Assembly: GCF_004403465.1 (NCBI RefSeq)
Contig: NZ_SOGQ01000081.1
Span: 1-39,356, forward strand
From: Cryobacterium sinapicolor
Lineage (GTDB): Bacteria > Actinomycetota > Actinomycetes > Actinomycetales > Microbacteriaceae
Direction: 5' to 3'
DNA length: 39,356 nt
Both the position numbers and the translations under genes were made by a program. The first letter of the stretch is position 1. The number at the start of each line of letters is the position of its first letter. Below, in pieces: positions 1-8,297 of this stretch. A model generated the notes under the pieces. The model was not told the DNA's origin. It searched no databases and saw only the letters and a program-made list of their open reading frames with translations.

Positions 1-90
1 GGGCGTGGCGGGCGCGGCGGGCGTGGTGCGCGCGGCGGGCGTGGTGCGCGCGGCGGGCGTGACGGGCGTGGCGGGCGGACACGGGCGCAC
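1..90. repeat. 18-bp tandem repeat, five units
   Basis: Units begin at 1, 19, 37, 55 and 73, each starting GGGCG. The second and third units are identical and the others diverge from them. The period is a multiple of three, which fits coding repeats of the RG-rich tail. Confidence 0.8.
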
Positions 91-105
91 GGGCATCCGT
101 CGTGA
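1..105 (+). CDS. C-terminal tail of an RG-rich protein (partial, cut by window edge)
   Basis: Frame 1 of the plus strand is open from the first base to a TGA at 103-105. It encodes a tail built of GRGGRG and GARGGRG-like units, ending with the residues RTRAHGHPS. Such RGG-type tails are common at the C-terminus of actinobacterial DEAD-box RNA helicases and other RNA-binding proteins, but no folded domain lies inside the window, so the product cannot be named. The tail is encoded by 18-bp repeats (six residues per unit). The sequence could also be non-coding repeat DNA. Confidence 0.35.
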   Translation, partial: GRGGRGGRGARGGRGARGGRDGRGGRTRAHGHPS

Positions 106-228
106 CGTTAACTCGGTGATTATCGCGACACGCCGAGTGTGACGGCGCGGGGAACGGCGTGTTGCGCAAAAGCCCTCAGTTAGCGTGGGGCACGCATGCT
201 GCCGGCCGGGTTTGGAGCATGGCTCGCC

Positions 229-248
229 GGGTTTCGACGAGCTCAACC
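229..248. repeat. Single copy of the dispersed GTTTCGACAGGCTCAACC-type repeat
   Basis: The sequence is GGGTTTCGACGAGCTCAACC. It is a divergent copy of the short near-palindromic repeat also seen at 281-496, 2256-2325, 28621-28703 and, degenerate, near 31055. This type of repeat is widespread between genes of Microbacteriaceae and other actinobacteria. Confidence 0.6.
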
Positions 249-280
249 GCCGTGTTCGGCAGGTCGCTCGCTGTCGTGAA

Positions 281-496
281 CTCACGCACCCGTTGGTCGA
301 GCCTGTCGAGACCCTGGTGGCCCGATCCCGGGGACTATGCACCCGTTGGTCGAGCCTGTCGAGACCCTGGTGGCCTGTCTCCGGGGGACTCACGCACCCG
401 GTGGTCGAGCCCGTCGAGACCCTGGTGGCCTGTCTCCCGGGGACTCACGCACCCGGTGGTCGTGCCTGTTGAGACCCTGGTGGCCTGGCCCGGTGG
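281..496. repeat. 54-55-bp tandem repeat, four units, carrying the dispersed GGTCGAGCCTGTCGAGACC motif
   Basis: Units run 281-334, 335-388, 389-443 and 444-496. Each begins CTCACGCACCCG or a close variant, contains GGTCGAGCCTGTCGAGACC or a variant, and continues CTGGTGGCC. The last unit overlaps the 3' end of the DUF222 gene and supplies its stop codon and last codons. There are no unique spacers, so it is not a CRISPR array. Confidence 0.85.
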
Positions 497-1989
497 TTGC
501 CCGTGGTCCGCCAGGTTTGGGTTGGGTCGTAGCAGAGTGGTGCCCTGACCTCGGGTTTGCCTTTCACCATGCGGATCTGCCAGCCGGAGGTGTCGATGCT
601 GTGGTGGTGGTACCAGCAGAGGAGCACCCCGTTGTCGATGTTGGTTTTCCCGCCGAGGTGCCAGGGGATCACGTGGTGTACCTCGCACCAGGCCGCGGGG
701 ATGGTGCAGCCGGGGATGGTGCAACCCCCATCGCGGGCGGCGATGGCGCGGCGTTGGGCCCGGGTGAAGAAGCGTTTCTCGGTGCTGAGGGTGAGGACTT
801 CGTTGTTGGGGCCGAACACGATTTCCTGGAATCCGCCGGCGCAGAGGGCCTGCTTCACACTCGTCAACGAGATCGGGGCTTCGACCCCGTCGATCCAGCC
901 CACCCCGCGGTCGGCGGCGAGGTCGGCCTGGTTGACGTGGATCATCACGGTGGGGGCGGCTCCGCCCATGGTCGGGGTTCCCGCATCGCGGGTGGCGGCT
1001 TCGAACACGCCGCGGAGGATGTCGGCCCGTTTCTCACCACCGTTCCGGTCGTCACTGTGGGCCGCGGCCTCGGCACCCGGGATCAGGTCCCCGGCGTCCA
1101 TCCGCGCCTGTTCCTCCTCGGTGGGGAACGCGGGGGCCGCGTGCGCGGAGAGGTAGGTGTCGAAGATCGCGTTCATGATGCCGCGCAGTTCCGCGGTCAC
1201 CCCGCCGCGGAGTGGGTAGAGGCCGTCGCGGAGGAGTCCGAAGCCGACGGTGCTGCGCGGTTCGGCGACGGGTTCGTTCGGGGCGGTGCCGTCGGGATCC
1301 AGGCGCGCCAGCCACTGCCCCGCCATGCCCCGCACCAGATCCGCGGGGAACGCGAACCCCTCACCGGGGAGCCCGCTCGTTTCGTCGGTGATCGCACCCG
1401 TCGCACTGGCCACCAGGGCACGCTCCGCGGTGCCCAGATCGTCCGGCGCGACCCGGGCAGCAACAGTGTCGAGGGCAGTGACGATGTGCTCCGCCGCGTC
1501 CACACCAAGCGAACCGGCGGTGAGGGCAGCCGCCACGGCCGGGTAATACGGCGGCAGCATGCTGGTGCCGGCCAGACGCGGGGTGACATTCTCGCCCAGG
1601 CGCACCCGCCGGTTCGCCTCCCGCGAGGAAACACGGGTCAGGCGGGTGATCAGGTCCGTTCCATTGGTCGCCCCGTTCTTATACGCGAGGGACTCGTGGC
1701 CCAGGATGCGCCGAGACCGCACCGCAATGTCGGCAGCGGATGCAACCCTGGCCGCATCGACCCTACGGCCGAGGTCTTCGACCGTGCCGAGCACCGCCAT
1801 CGCCTCCGCCTCATTCAGGAGAGAGAAGGCGACCGAATCAAGCACGGACGCGGCCAGATCACGCGCCTGCTGCAGTCGCTGCACAAGGGGCAGCTGCACG
1901 AGGGGCTGTTGCACGAGGGGCAGTTGCACGTTGGAAGCCACCGCCTGCGGTGAGGTGGTGGGGTGGTGCGGAGTGGGGGCTCCTGCCAT
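445..1989 (-). CDS. DUF222/13E12-family protein with C-terminal HNH endonuclease domain
   Basis: This 514-residue protein has the usual layout of the actinobacterial 13E12 repeat family: a long helical DUF222 region (about residues 40-360), then a C-terminal HNH nuclease. The HNH part is clear: CTIPGCTIPAAWCEVHHVIP supplies the zinc-type cysteines and the HH pair, followed by DNGVLLCWYHHHSID. Members are presumed DNA nucleases of unknown biology, often present in many copies and linked to mobile DNA. Two parts are repeat-derived. Near the N-terminus QLPLV-type pentads recur (15-bp DNA repeats at about 1890-1930). The last residues (about ARPPGSQQARPPGA) are read from the fourth 54-bp repeat unit. 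The ATG at 1989 was chosen because a promoter lies immediately upstream and there is no Shine-Dalgarno sequence, which suggests leaderless translation. Nuclease activity is inferred, not shown. Confidence 0.9.
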   Translation of the reverse strand: MAGAPTPHHPTTSPQAVASNVQLPLVQQPLVQLPLVQRLQQARDLAASVLDSVAFSLLNEAEAMAVLGTVEDLGRRVDAARVASAADIAVRSRRILGHESLAYKNGATNGTDLITRLTRVSSREANRRVRLGENVTPRLAGTSMLPPYYPAVAAALTAGSLGVDAAEHIVTALDTVAARVAPDDLGTAERALVASATGAITDETSGLPGEGFAFPADLVRGMAGQWLARLDPDGTAPNEPVAEPRSTVGFGLLRDGLYPLRGGVTAELRGIMNAIFDTYLSAHAAPAFPTEEEQARMDAGDLIPGAEAAAHSDDRNGGEKRADILRGVFEAATRDAGTPTMGGAAPTVMIHVNQADLAADRGVGWIDGVEAPISLTSVKQALCAGGFQEIVFGPNNEVLTLSTEKRFFTRAQRRAIAARDGGCTIPGCTIPAAWCEVHHVIPWHLGGKTNIDNGVLLCWYHHHSIDTSGWQIRMVKGKPEVRAPLCYDPTQTWRTTGNHRARPPGSQQARPPGA

Positions 1990-1995
1990 ACCACT

Positions 1996-2024
1996 ATAGT
2001 AAACGTGTTCTAATCTAGGGTCAA
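1996..2024 (-). promoter_or_regulatory. Sigma70-type promoter for the DUF222/HNH gene, probably leaderless
   Basis: On the minus strand TTGACC (2024-2019) and TACTAT (2001-1996) are separated by exactly 17 bp. Six bases separate the -10 box from the ATG at 1989, so transcription would start at or next to the A of the start codon. The stretch is clearly more AT-rich than its surroundings. Confidence 0.6.
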
Positions 2025-2130
2025 TAGGTGCTGATTATTCATCGTAAGTAATTTGGTCAGCGTGGTGCAGCCTTGAAGTCGGCCGCGCATCGGTATCCGT
2101 AGTTGTAGCCGTCATACGCCCGGCCCTCTA

Positions 2131-2221
2131 ACGAATTCGACGGAGATTTTGCCAATTTCGAGCCGAAACGGATGTTTTGGGCCGGGTTTGAGCAAAATCT
2201 CCGTCGAATTCTTTCGGCCGG
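2131..2221. repeat. Palindromic element A, copy 1 (perfect 20-bp inverted repeat)
   Basis: GAATTCGACGGAGATTTTGC at 2133-2152 is the exact reverse complement of 2192-2211, with 39 bp between. The right arm continues TTTCGGCCGGGG. A second copy with the same arm core and the same right-hand extension (GTTCGGCCGGGG) lies at 38236-38332 in the same orientation. The interiors differ. No coding capacity is visible. It may be a MITE-like or REP-like element or a structured RNA. Confidence 0.8.
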
Positions 2222-2255
2222 GGGTCCGTGGCCGGGCTCGGAGACCGGGTCGCCA

Positions 2256-2450
2256 GGTTTCGACAGGCTCAACCACCGGGGGGCGGGTTTAGAGACCGGG
2301 TCGCCGGGTTTCGACAAGCCCAACCACCGACAAGCCCAACCACTGCGAAGCCCAACCACCGACAGGCTCAACCACTGCGAAGCCCAACCACTGCGAAGCC
2401 CAACCACTGCGAAGCCCCACCACCGCCAAGCCCAACCACCGCCAAGCGAC
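2256..2450. repeat. Two dispersed-repeat copies followed by a degenerate 16-17-bp tandem array
   Basis: GGTTTCGACAGGCTCAACC occurs near 2257 and a relative (GGGTTTCGACAAGCCCAACC) near 2307. From about 2322 the motif decays into an array of CAAGCCCAACCACCGA and GAAGCCCAACCACTGC units, ending just before the helicase stop codon. This looks like local expansion of the dispersed repeat. The gap from 1990 to 2454 holds this array, element A and the HNH promoter, and no gene. Confidence 0.75.
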
Positions 2451-2454
2451 GAAC

Positions 2455-4758
2455 CTACAGCCCCGCGGGCAGCGGAACGGTAGACACGAGATACAGCCGC
2501 TGCGTCGGCCGCGTCATCGCCACGTACAGCGCCCCGGCCCCGCGTGAAGACGCGGCCACGATCCCCGCCGGGTCCACCACGATCACCGCGTCGAACTCCA
2601 GCCCCTTCGAGTCCTGTGGGGTGAGCACCGCCACATCCCTGAGCAGTCCCGCAGCCCCGACGCCGACGCTGACGCCAGAGGAACCGAACTCAGCCACCAA
2701 TGAAGCAACAACCTCGGCCAGCAAGTGCTCCAGCACGATCACTGCAACGGTTCCCCCGAGGCCAAGCGAACGTTCCCGCCGAAAAGCCGAAACAACATCC
2801 GGAACCGTTTCAATCGGCCACTCGCTCGCCCGCACCGACCGCGCCGGCGTGATCGGCAGATCATGCGCCACTGCCATCGACTCCGCAGCCGAAGCGATCT
2901 GGCTCGGCGTGCGGTAGTTCACGGTGAGCTCCTCGAGCCGCCAGCGCGACTCCTCCTGCGACCCGGAGAGCAACGGTTCGAGAGCGTCGCGCCAGTTCGA
3001 GGCGGCCGCGGCCGACGCCGCCTGCGCGATGTCACCCACGATCGTGAACGAACGCAGCGGGCCGCGCCGCAGCACCAGCCGCCACTGCATCGGCGACAGT
3101 TCCTGCGCCTCGTCGACAACCACGTGCCCGTAGGTCCAGGTGCGGTCGAGGGCGGCACGCTCGGCCGTGGTGGCCCGGTCGCCCAGCTCGGCGAAGTTGT
3201 CGGCGAGCGCCTTGGCATTCACCAAGCCCTTCACCTCCATGTTGGAGATCGCCAGCTCGGCGTTCTCCACGTCGCGCTTGCGCTGCTCCTTCTGCTCGCG
3301 CCGCTGCGCCGCGTCGACCACGCTGTACTCGCCCAGGTGCTCGGCCGCCTCGTCGAGCAGCGGCACGTCCGAGATGGTGAATTCGGCATCCCGCGGGCGG
3401 TGCACAAGCGCGCGCTGCGAGGGTGTCCAGGTGGGGGTGAGCTGCGCCAGCCACTGCGGACGCGCATAGAGGTCTTGCACCAGCTTCTCGGGCGTGAGCG
3501 GCAGCCAAGCCGTGTTCAGCGCCACCCGCACGTCGTCGGCCAGGCGCAGGTCTTCGCGCAGCATGGGCAGGTCGGTGTCGTCCATTGATCGGCCCTGGGC
3601 CTTCAACTGAGCGAGCCACTCCCGGGACAGCGCGGCCAGCGCGTGCTTCACGAACGTCACCCGGGCCTCGTTGTGCGGCTTGCCGCCGGCCCGCGCCCGG
3701 TGAATCGCGGTCTCGATCAGCTGCGGCTTGAGGGTGAGCCGGTCACCGTTCACGACCAACACCTGCGCCGCAGCCGGCACCCGCTGCCGCGAGCGCACGG
3801 CGCGCTGCACGAGCCGGGCCATCGAGGTCTGGCCCTTGATCGCAGCGACGGCCGGGGCATCCTCTCGGGTCGCCTCGATGCCCGGGTAGAGCTGGCCCAC
3901 GGATGCGAGCACCACCCCGGTCTCCCCCAGCGACGGCAGCACCGCCTCGATGTAGTTCAGGAACGACTCCGACGGCCCCACGATGAGCACACCCGAATTC
4001 TTCAGCCGATCGCGATGCGTATACAAGAGGTACGCCGCACGGTGCAGGGCCACGGCCGTCTTGCCGGTGCCCGGCCCGCCCTGCACAACGAGCACACCCT
4101 TCAAGTCTGAACGGATGATGCGGTCCTGCTCCGCCTGGATCGTCGACACGATATCGCTCATGTGCCCGGTGCGCTGGGCGGTGAGGGCGGCCAGCAGTGC
4201 GCCCTCCCCCTGGTGCAGGGTTGCCGAATCACCCTCGAGAAGGGCGGCGTCGAGGATCTCGTCCTCGATGCGCACGATGTCGCGGCCCTTCGACAGCAGA
4301 TGCCGGCGGGCCCGGGCTCCGAGTGGCGTGGCCGCGGTGGCCTGGTAGAACGCGCTCGCCTGCGGCACCCGCCAGTCGAGAAGGATGGGCTGCAGGTCTT
4401 CGTCGCGCAGTCCCAGCCGGCCGATGTAGCGGTAGACGGAGGCATCCGTCGAGCCGGAGGAAGACGAAGAGGAAGACGAAGAGGAGGAAGACGAAGAGCC
4501 AGACTCAGACTCGTCAGGGTCGGCGGCCACTTCGAGCCGGCCGAACGCCAGCCGGTCGTCGACCTCGCGCAGCTGCACGATGCGATCCTCATAGAGCCGC
4601 GCGAACGTGTCCCGCTCGGAGCGGGACTGGTGGTTGCCGCCCACGTCGAGCCGTCGCACGGCCACGAGCTGCTGCTCGGCCTCCCGCTGCAGCGCGTCGA
4701 GACGCGCGTACAGGTTCTTGACATACTGCTGTTCCCGCTGAAGCTCCTGGTCGACCAC
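2455..4758 (-). CDS. helD: HelD/HelR-like superfamily 1 helicase (RNA polymerase recycling ATPase)
   Basis: This 767-residue SF1 (UvrD/Rep-like) ATPase has the HelD order: an N-terminal coiled-coil arm (about residues 1-80), then the helicase core. Visible motifs are Walker A GGPGTGKT (about 227-234), Walker B VVVDEAQELSPMQW, motif IV LTVNYRTPSQIA, motif V DSKGLEFDAVIVVDP and motif VI ALYVAMTRPTQRLYL. HelD proteins remove RNA polymerase from stalled or rifampicin-bound complexes, and actinobacterial HelR members can protect against rifampicin. An odd feature is a run of 14 serines at about residues 88-101, between the arm and the core. The GTG at 4758 is preferred because AAGGGG lies 7 bases upstream. 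The frame stays open to 5589 but that stretch overlaps the divergent lipoprotein gene. I did not see the palindromic rifampicin-associated element upstream. Confidence 0.88.
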   Translation of the reverse strand: MVDQELQREQQYVKNLYARLDALQREAEQQLVAVRRLDVGGNHQSRSERDTFARLYEDRIVQLREVDDRLAFGRLEVAADPDESESGSSSSSSSSSSSSSSGSTDASVYRYIGRLGLRDEDLQPILLDWRVPQASAFYQATAATPLGARARRHLLSKGRDIVRIEDEILDAALLEGDSATLHQGEGALLAALTAQRTGHMSDIVSTIQAEQDRIIRSDLKGVLVVQGGPGTGKTAVALHRAAYLLYTHRDRLKNSGVLIVGPSESFLNYIEAVLPSLGETGVVLASVGQLYPGIEATREDAPAVAAIKGQTSMARLVQRAVRSRQRVPAAAQVLVVNGDRLTLKPQLIETAIHRARAGGKPHNEARVTFVKHALAALSREWLAQLKAQGRSMDDTDLPMLREDLRLADDVRVALNTAWLPLTPEKLVQDLYARPQWLAQLTPTWTPSQRALVHRPRDAEFTISDVPLLDEAAEHLGEYSVVDAAQRREQKEQRKRDVENAELAISNMEVKGLVNAKALADNFAELGDRATTAERAALDRTWTYGHVVVDEAQELSPMQWRLVLRRGPLRSFTIVGDIAQAASAAAASNWRDALEPLLSGSQEESRWRLEELTVNYRTPSQIASAAESMAVAHDLPITPARSVRASEWPIETVPDVVSAFRRERSLGLGGTVAVIVLEHLLAEVVASLVAEFGSSGVSVGVGAAGLLRDVAVLTPQDSKGLEFDAVIVVDPAGIVAASSRGAGALYVAMTRPTQRLYLVSTVPLPAGL

Positions 4759-4935
4759 GTTCACACCCCTTGAAATCCGATCTTCAAGTTTACTCGGCTC
4801 CGAACAGTCGCCCGACTCGCAAAAAACAGCAACGCGATCAGCAGCGGGGCCTCTAGGCTTACTCCGCGTGGGGGTGTTCTGCGCACGGACAAGGCGCGCC
4901 GCCGAAAAGCAGCGCCCATAACACTTGGGGGCGGC

Positions 4936-5490
4936 ATGCTGCGCAGATCGAATCGTTACAGGGGCCGAGCACTCGCTGGAGCCGCCCTGATCGCCGGCGT
5001 GCTGATCGTGAGCGGATGCGCCGGCGACTCCGAGGCACCGGGCGGCAGTCCGAAACGTGCCGAGGAAACCACGACCACCCGCACCGTCGATGCGGCCATC
5101 GCCGCCATGGACCCCTCGCTGATCGACCACGTCGACCGGGTGATGAATAGTTTGGTGGGCTGCCTGGGCCCCGACGGTAGCCCGCAGCCCGCAATGAGCG
5201 CCTGGCAGAACATGCGCTACGTCTGGCTCAACAACGGAACCGAGTCCGTGGCCGTGGCCGACGCGTTGGTCACGAAGAAGGAAGAGGCCGGCTGGACCAC
5301 GGCCGCGACGGGCAACGACATCGCGAGCGCGGAGTCCGGCGGTGCGAGAACAGTGACACTTATTCCGGCGGGCGACTCCGACGATGCACCCGGGCTGAGA
5401 ATCTCGACCGGGTCGAACACGGCGGTCCCTCCCGTGATCTACCTCAGCTCCACCAGCACCTGCTTCGACAACACAGCGCTCCTGCCCTAA
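4936..5490 (+). CDS. Small putative lipoprotein of unknown function
   Basis: This 184-residue protein starts with a positively charged segment (MLRRSNRYRGR), a hydrophobic core and the lipobox VSGC at about residues 25-28, so it is probably a lipid-anchored exported protein. The mature part is acidic, with a Thr-rich linker, and contains two further cysteines (in VGCLGPDG and STCFDN) that could pair. I recognise no domain. The start is supported by GGGGG four bases before ATG at 4936. It is divergent from the helicase gene, with a 177-bp gap in which I see no clear promoter for either direction. Confidence 0.7.
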   Translation: MLRRSNRYRGRALAGAALIAGVLIVSGCAGDSEAPGGSPKRAEETTTTRTVDAAIAAMDPSLIDHVDRVMNSLVGCLGPDGSPQPAMSAWQNMRYVWLNNGTESVAVADALVTKKEEAGWTTAATGNDIASAESGGARTVTLIPAGDSDDAPGLRISTGSNTAVPPVIYLSSTSTCFDNTALLP

Positions 5491-5940
5491 CACCCGCACC
5501 GCGCAGTGCACTTCTGATCGGGCGCGTATTTGTGAGGACACCGCGCCTCGGGGCACCTGCCACCGGATGTCTTCCAGACACCCCCACAAGGCCGCCGCTC
5601 CACCACGTGATTCTCCGCCATCTGGCGGAAGCCAGCCGGTGCACGCCCACCCCGTTTTGGGGACACCGGATCGTGCTTCACGCCATCACGCGCGCCATAA
5701 GCTGCAATGTGACCAAGATTCGCCCCGAGCAGATGGGGCACAAAGTACTGCTCCGACGCGGGCGAAGCTACAAGCGACTTCAATACGCGTTTCTTTTCGT
5801 TGCGGCCGCCGCCGCGGGAATCGCCGGTTTTGCCGCCATCACGATGACGCTCTAGCGACACTGCGCTGGTTCTTCGCACGCAGAAGGTTTGGGTCCCTCG
5901 GGGCGTCCGGGCTCCCATCGTGCAACGTGGCGCTGGCCCG
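5491..5940. other. 450-bp gap with at most one tiny membrane-peptide ORF
   Basis: The only coding candidate is 5709-5855 on the plus strand (GTG start, 48 residues). It has a basic N-terminus followed by one hydrophobic segment (LQYAFLFVAAAAAGIAGFAA). It has no convincing ribosome binding site, so I do not call it a gene. A longer minus-strand frame across 5487-5918 has no recognisable domain. I see no clear terminator for the flanking convergent genes. Confidence 0.4.
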
Positions 5941-6987
5941 TCAATCCATCGTTTGCAACTCCGGCTGGTACGCGTCGAGGGTGTCCGTCTGGAACCCCTG
6001 CTGCACTTCCTTCAGCTTGTCTTGGTCGATCACGACGATCGACTGTCCGTCGGGTGAGGTGCCGGTGCCAGTCGTCGGCAGGGTGAAGAACGTGACGTCG
6101 CCCACGCGCACATCGCGCAGTCCCACGGCTAGCCCGGCCACGTAGGCGGAGTTCAGCCCGTCGTCAACGGCGAGGTAGGGAGCAACCGCCCCGACGAGGC
6201 CGCTGATCCTGGCGGGGTTGGTGAGGGTTTCCGCCGTCAGCGACTTGCCCAGTACAGCCTTGATGAAGGCCTGCTGGTTGCGGGCCCGCTGAAAGTCGCC
6301 GTCTGCGAATGCGTACCGTTCCCGCACGAACGCCAGCGCTTCCGTGCCGTTCAAGGATTGGGTTCCCTCGGCGAAGTAGCGCCCCGGCAGCGCAGACGAG
6401 TCAAAGCCGACCGGATTGTCGATGTCGACGCCGCCCAGGGCATCCGTGATGCCTTTAAACCCGGTGAAGTCGACGATGGCCACATGGTCGATGCGCGCAC
6501 CGAGCAGACCCTCGATGGTCTGCACGGCCAGGGGAACCCCGCCATAGGACATGGCGGCGTTGATCTTGGCCTCGCCCTCACCCGGAATGTCGACCCAGCT
6601 GTCACGCATGATCGACATGACGTAGATGTTCTCGCGGTTCGCCGGCACATGCACCACCATGATGGTGTCCGAGCGCTGCCCGGTGAGGTCGGCGATGGAC
6701 CCGTCGTTCGCTCCGCGTGTGTCTGAGCCGAGTAGGAGGATGTTCTGACCGGTTGCCCCGTTACCGGTTGCCGGGTCACCGGTTGGCGCCGGCGGCCGCG
6801 ACGCCTCGTCGGGGAACACGTCGGGGATCTTCACGGTCTGGCTGTCGAAGGTATTACTGAGAGTCCAGGCGTAGATACCCGCGGCCCCACCGACCAGCAG
6901 AACAACGGCGGCGATGGCAATGAGGGCAATTCGCCACCCTCGGCGTTTCGGCCGGATTACCGGCGCGCCAGACGACTCAGCGGTCAC
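5941..6987 (-). CDS. LytR-CpsA-Psr (LCP) family transferase
   Basis: This 348-residue protein has a short cytoplasmic N-terminus, one membrane segment (about residues 19-41), a Pro/Thr-rich linker and an extracellular LCP domain. Family landmarks are LLLGSDTRG, RSDTIMVVHV, MSIMRDSWVDIPG, the KINAAMSYGG segment, and FVRERYAFADGDFQRARNQQ with the arginines that bind the lipid pyrophosphate. LCP enzymes move polysaccharides from undecaprenyl carriers to peptidoglycan or other acceptors, so here it may anchor the polysaccharide made by the operon at 10814-30921. Its ATG overlaps the ugd stop codon (ATGA at 6987-6984), so the two genes are translationally coupled. Confidence 0.9.
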   Translation of the reverse strand: MTAESSGAPVIRPKRRGWRIALIAIAAVVLLVGGAAGIYAWTLSNTFDSQTVKIPDVFPDEASRPPAPTGDPATGNGATGQNILLLGSDTRGANDGSIADLTGQRSDTIMVVHVPANRENIYVMSIMRDSWVDIPGEGEAKINAAMSYGGVPLAVQTIEGLLGARIDHVAIVDFTGFKGITDALGGVDIDNPVGFDSSALPGRYFAEGTQSLNGTEALAFVRERYAFADGDFQRARNQQAFIKAVLGKSLTAETLTNPARISGLVGAVAPYLAVDDGLNSAYVAGLAVGLRDVRVGDVTFFTLPTTGTGTSPDGQSIVVIDQDKLKEVQQGFQTDTLDAYQPELQTMD

Positions 6988-8297
6988 GGTCGCCCCAGCC
7001 CTAGGTAGATCCAGCCGGCGGCGCGCCAGGCTGCGGCGTCGAGGGTGTTGCGGCCGTCAATGATGATCGGCACGCGCACGAGCGCGGCCGCCCAGACCGG
7101 GTCGATCTGCTTGAACTCGGCCCATTCTGTGACCAGCACGACGGCGTCGGCGGCGCGCAGGGTCTCCTCGATGCTGGTCGAATAGGTGAGCTGCGGATGC
7201 CGCAGACGCGAGTTCTCAATCCCCTGCGGGTCGGTGGCCATCACGTCGGCGCCGAGGCCCCGCAGTTGCACGGCCACATCGAGGGCCGGCGAGTCCCGCA
7301 CGTCATCGGAGTGCGGCTTGAAGCTGAGCCCGAGCACCGCCACCTTGGCCGTGTAGACGGGCTTGTCCAGGGCCTGCAGGGTCATCGCGACGACCCGCTG
7401 GCGCTGCCGCATGTTGATCGCGTCGACCTCCTTCAGGAAGGAGACCGACTCGCCCCGGCCGAGTTCTTCGGCGCGGGCGGTGAACGCGCGGATGTCCTTG
7501 GGCAGGCAGCCGCCGCCGAACCCGACGCCGGCGTTCAGAAAACGGCGGCCGATGCGGTTGTCGAACCCGATGGCGTCAGCCAGCTCGGTGATGTTCGCAC
7601 CGGAGACGTCGGCGATCTCACTCATGGCATTGATGAAGCTGATCTTGGTGGCCAGGAACGCGTTCGCGGCGACCTTCACGAGCTCCGCGGTGGCGTAGTC
7701 GGTGACGATCAGCGGCGTCTGCGCTGCCATGGCCGAGGCGTACACCTCATTCAACTGTGCCGCGGCATGTTCGCCGGCCGCGCCCGCCGGCACCCCGTAG
7801 ACGAGGCGGTCGGGGCTGATGGTGTCTTTCACGGCGAACCCCTCCCTCAGAAATTCGGGGTTCCAGGCCAGGCTGGCCCCGCAGCCGGATGCCTCGATCA
7901 CGCCGGCCAGGCGGGCGGCGGTGCCGACCGGCACGGTGCTCTTGCCCACAACCAGGTCACCAGCGGCAAGGTGAGGCAGCAACGACTGCACAGCCGCGTC
8001 GACGTAGCTGAGGTCGGCGGCGTGGCTGCCTGCTTTCTGCGGGGTACCGACACCAATGAAGTGCACCTGCGCGCCAGCAGCATCGGCAATGTCGGTGCTG
8101 AAGCGCAGCCGGCCCGACGCCATGGCCGAGGTAAGAATCTCGGGCAGGCCCGGCTCGTAGAACGGCGGTGTACCAGCGGCCAGCTGGTCGATCTTTCGGG
8201 CATCGATATCGATGCCCACCACGTCGTGGCCCAACTCGGCCATCGCCGAAGCGTGCACGGCCCCGAGGTAGCCACAGCCGATTACGGATAGTTTCAT
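6984..8297 (-). CDS. ugd: UDP-glucose 6-dehydrogenase
   Basis: This 437-residue enzyme oxidises UDP-glucose to UDP-glucuronate with two NAD+. It begins MKLSVIGCGYLGAVHASAMA, a Rossmann fold at the very N-terminus. It has KSTVPVGTA (about 119-127), NPEFLREG (about 146-153), and the catalytic cysteine in GFGGGCLPKD (about residue 264). The C-terminal nucleotide-binding domain contains GLSFKPHSDDVRDSP. It supplies UDP-GlcA, or a derivative, to the neighbouring polysaccharide machinery. I chose ATG 8297 because the protein then begins with the family motif. An in-frame GGGGG-ATG at 8351 would add 18 residues of unlikely sequence. Coupled to the LCP gene by a 4-base overlap. GDP-mannose dehydrogenase is less likely. 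Confidence 0.93.
   Translation of the reverse strand: MKLSVIGCGYLGAVHASAMAELGHDVVGIDIDARKIDQLAAGTPPFYEPGLPEILTSAMASGRLRFSTDIADAAGAQVHFIGVGTPQKAGSHAADLSYVDAAVQSLLPHLAAGDLVVGKSTVPVGTAARLAGVIEASGCGASLAWNPEFLREGFAVKDTISPDRLVYGVPAGAAGEHAAAQLNEVYASAMAAQTPLIVTDYATAELVKVAANAFLATKISFINAMSEIADVSGANITELADAIGFDNRIGRRFLNAGVGFGGGCLPKDIRAFTARAEELGRGESVSFLKEVDAINMRQRQRVVAMTLQALDKPVYTAKVAVLGLSFKPHSDDVRDSPALDVAVQLRGLGADVMATDPQGIENSRLRHPQLTYSTSIEETLRAADAVVLVTEWAEFKQIDPVWAAALVRVPIIIDGRNTLDAAAWRAAGWIYLGLGRP

Noticed and set aside
281-496. Possible CRISPR array
   Set aside because: The units are contiguous and near-identical throughout; there are no unique spacers and no cas genes in the window.
337-1953. A 538-residue plus-strand reading frame
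   Set aside because: It lies antisense to the DUF222/HNH gene, whose HNH motifs, start and promoter are clear. The plus-strand product has no domain.
4759-4935. Rifampicin-associated palindrome expected upstream of some HelR genes
   Set aside because: I looked for a GGGGCTTGCGGCAAGGCCC-like palindrome and did not find one.
4759-5589. Extension of the helicase upstream to give 1044 residues
   Set aside because: The extra part overlaps the divergent lipoprotein gene and lacks helicase character. A ribosome binding site fits GTG 4758.
5709-5855. Small single-segment membrane peptide (48 residues)
   Set aside because: Hydrophobic segment is suggestive, but no ribosome binding site or supporting context; left as a remark in the gap entry.
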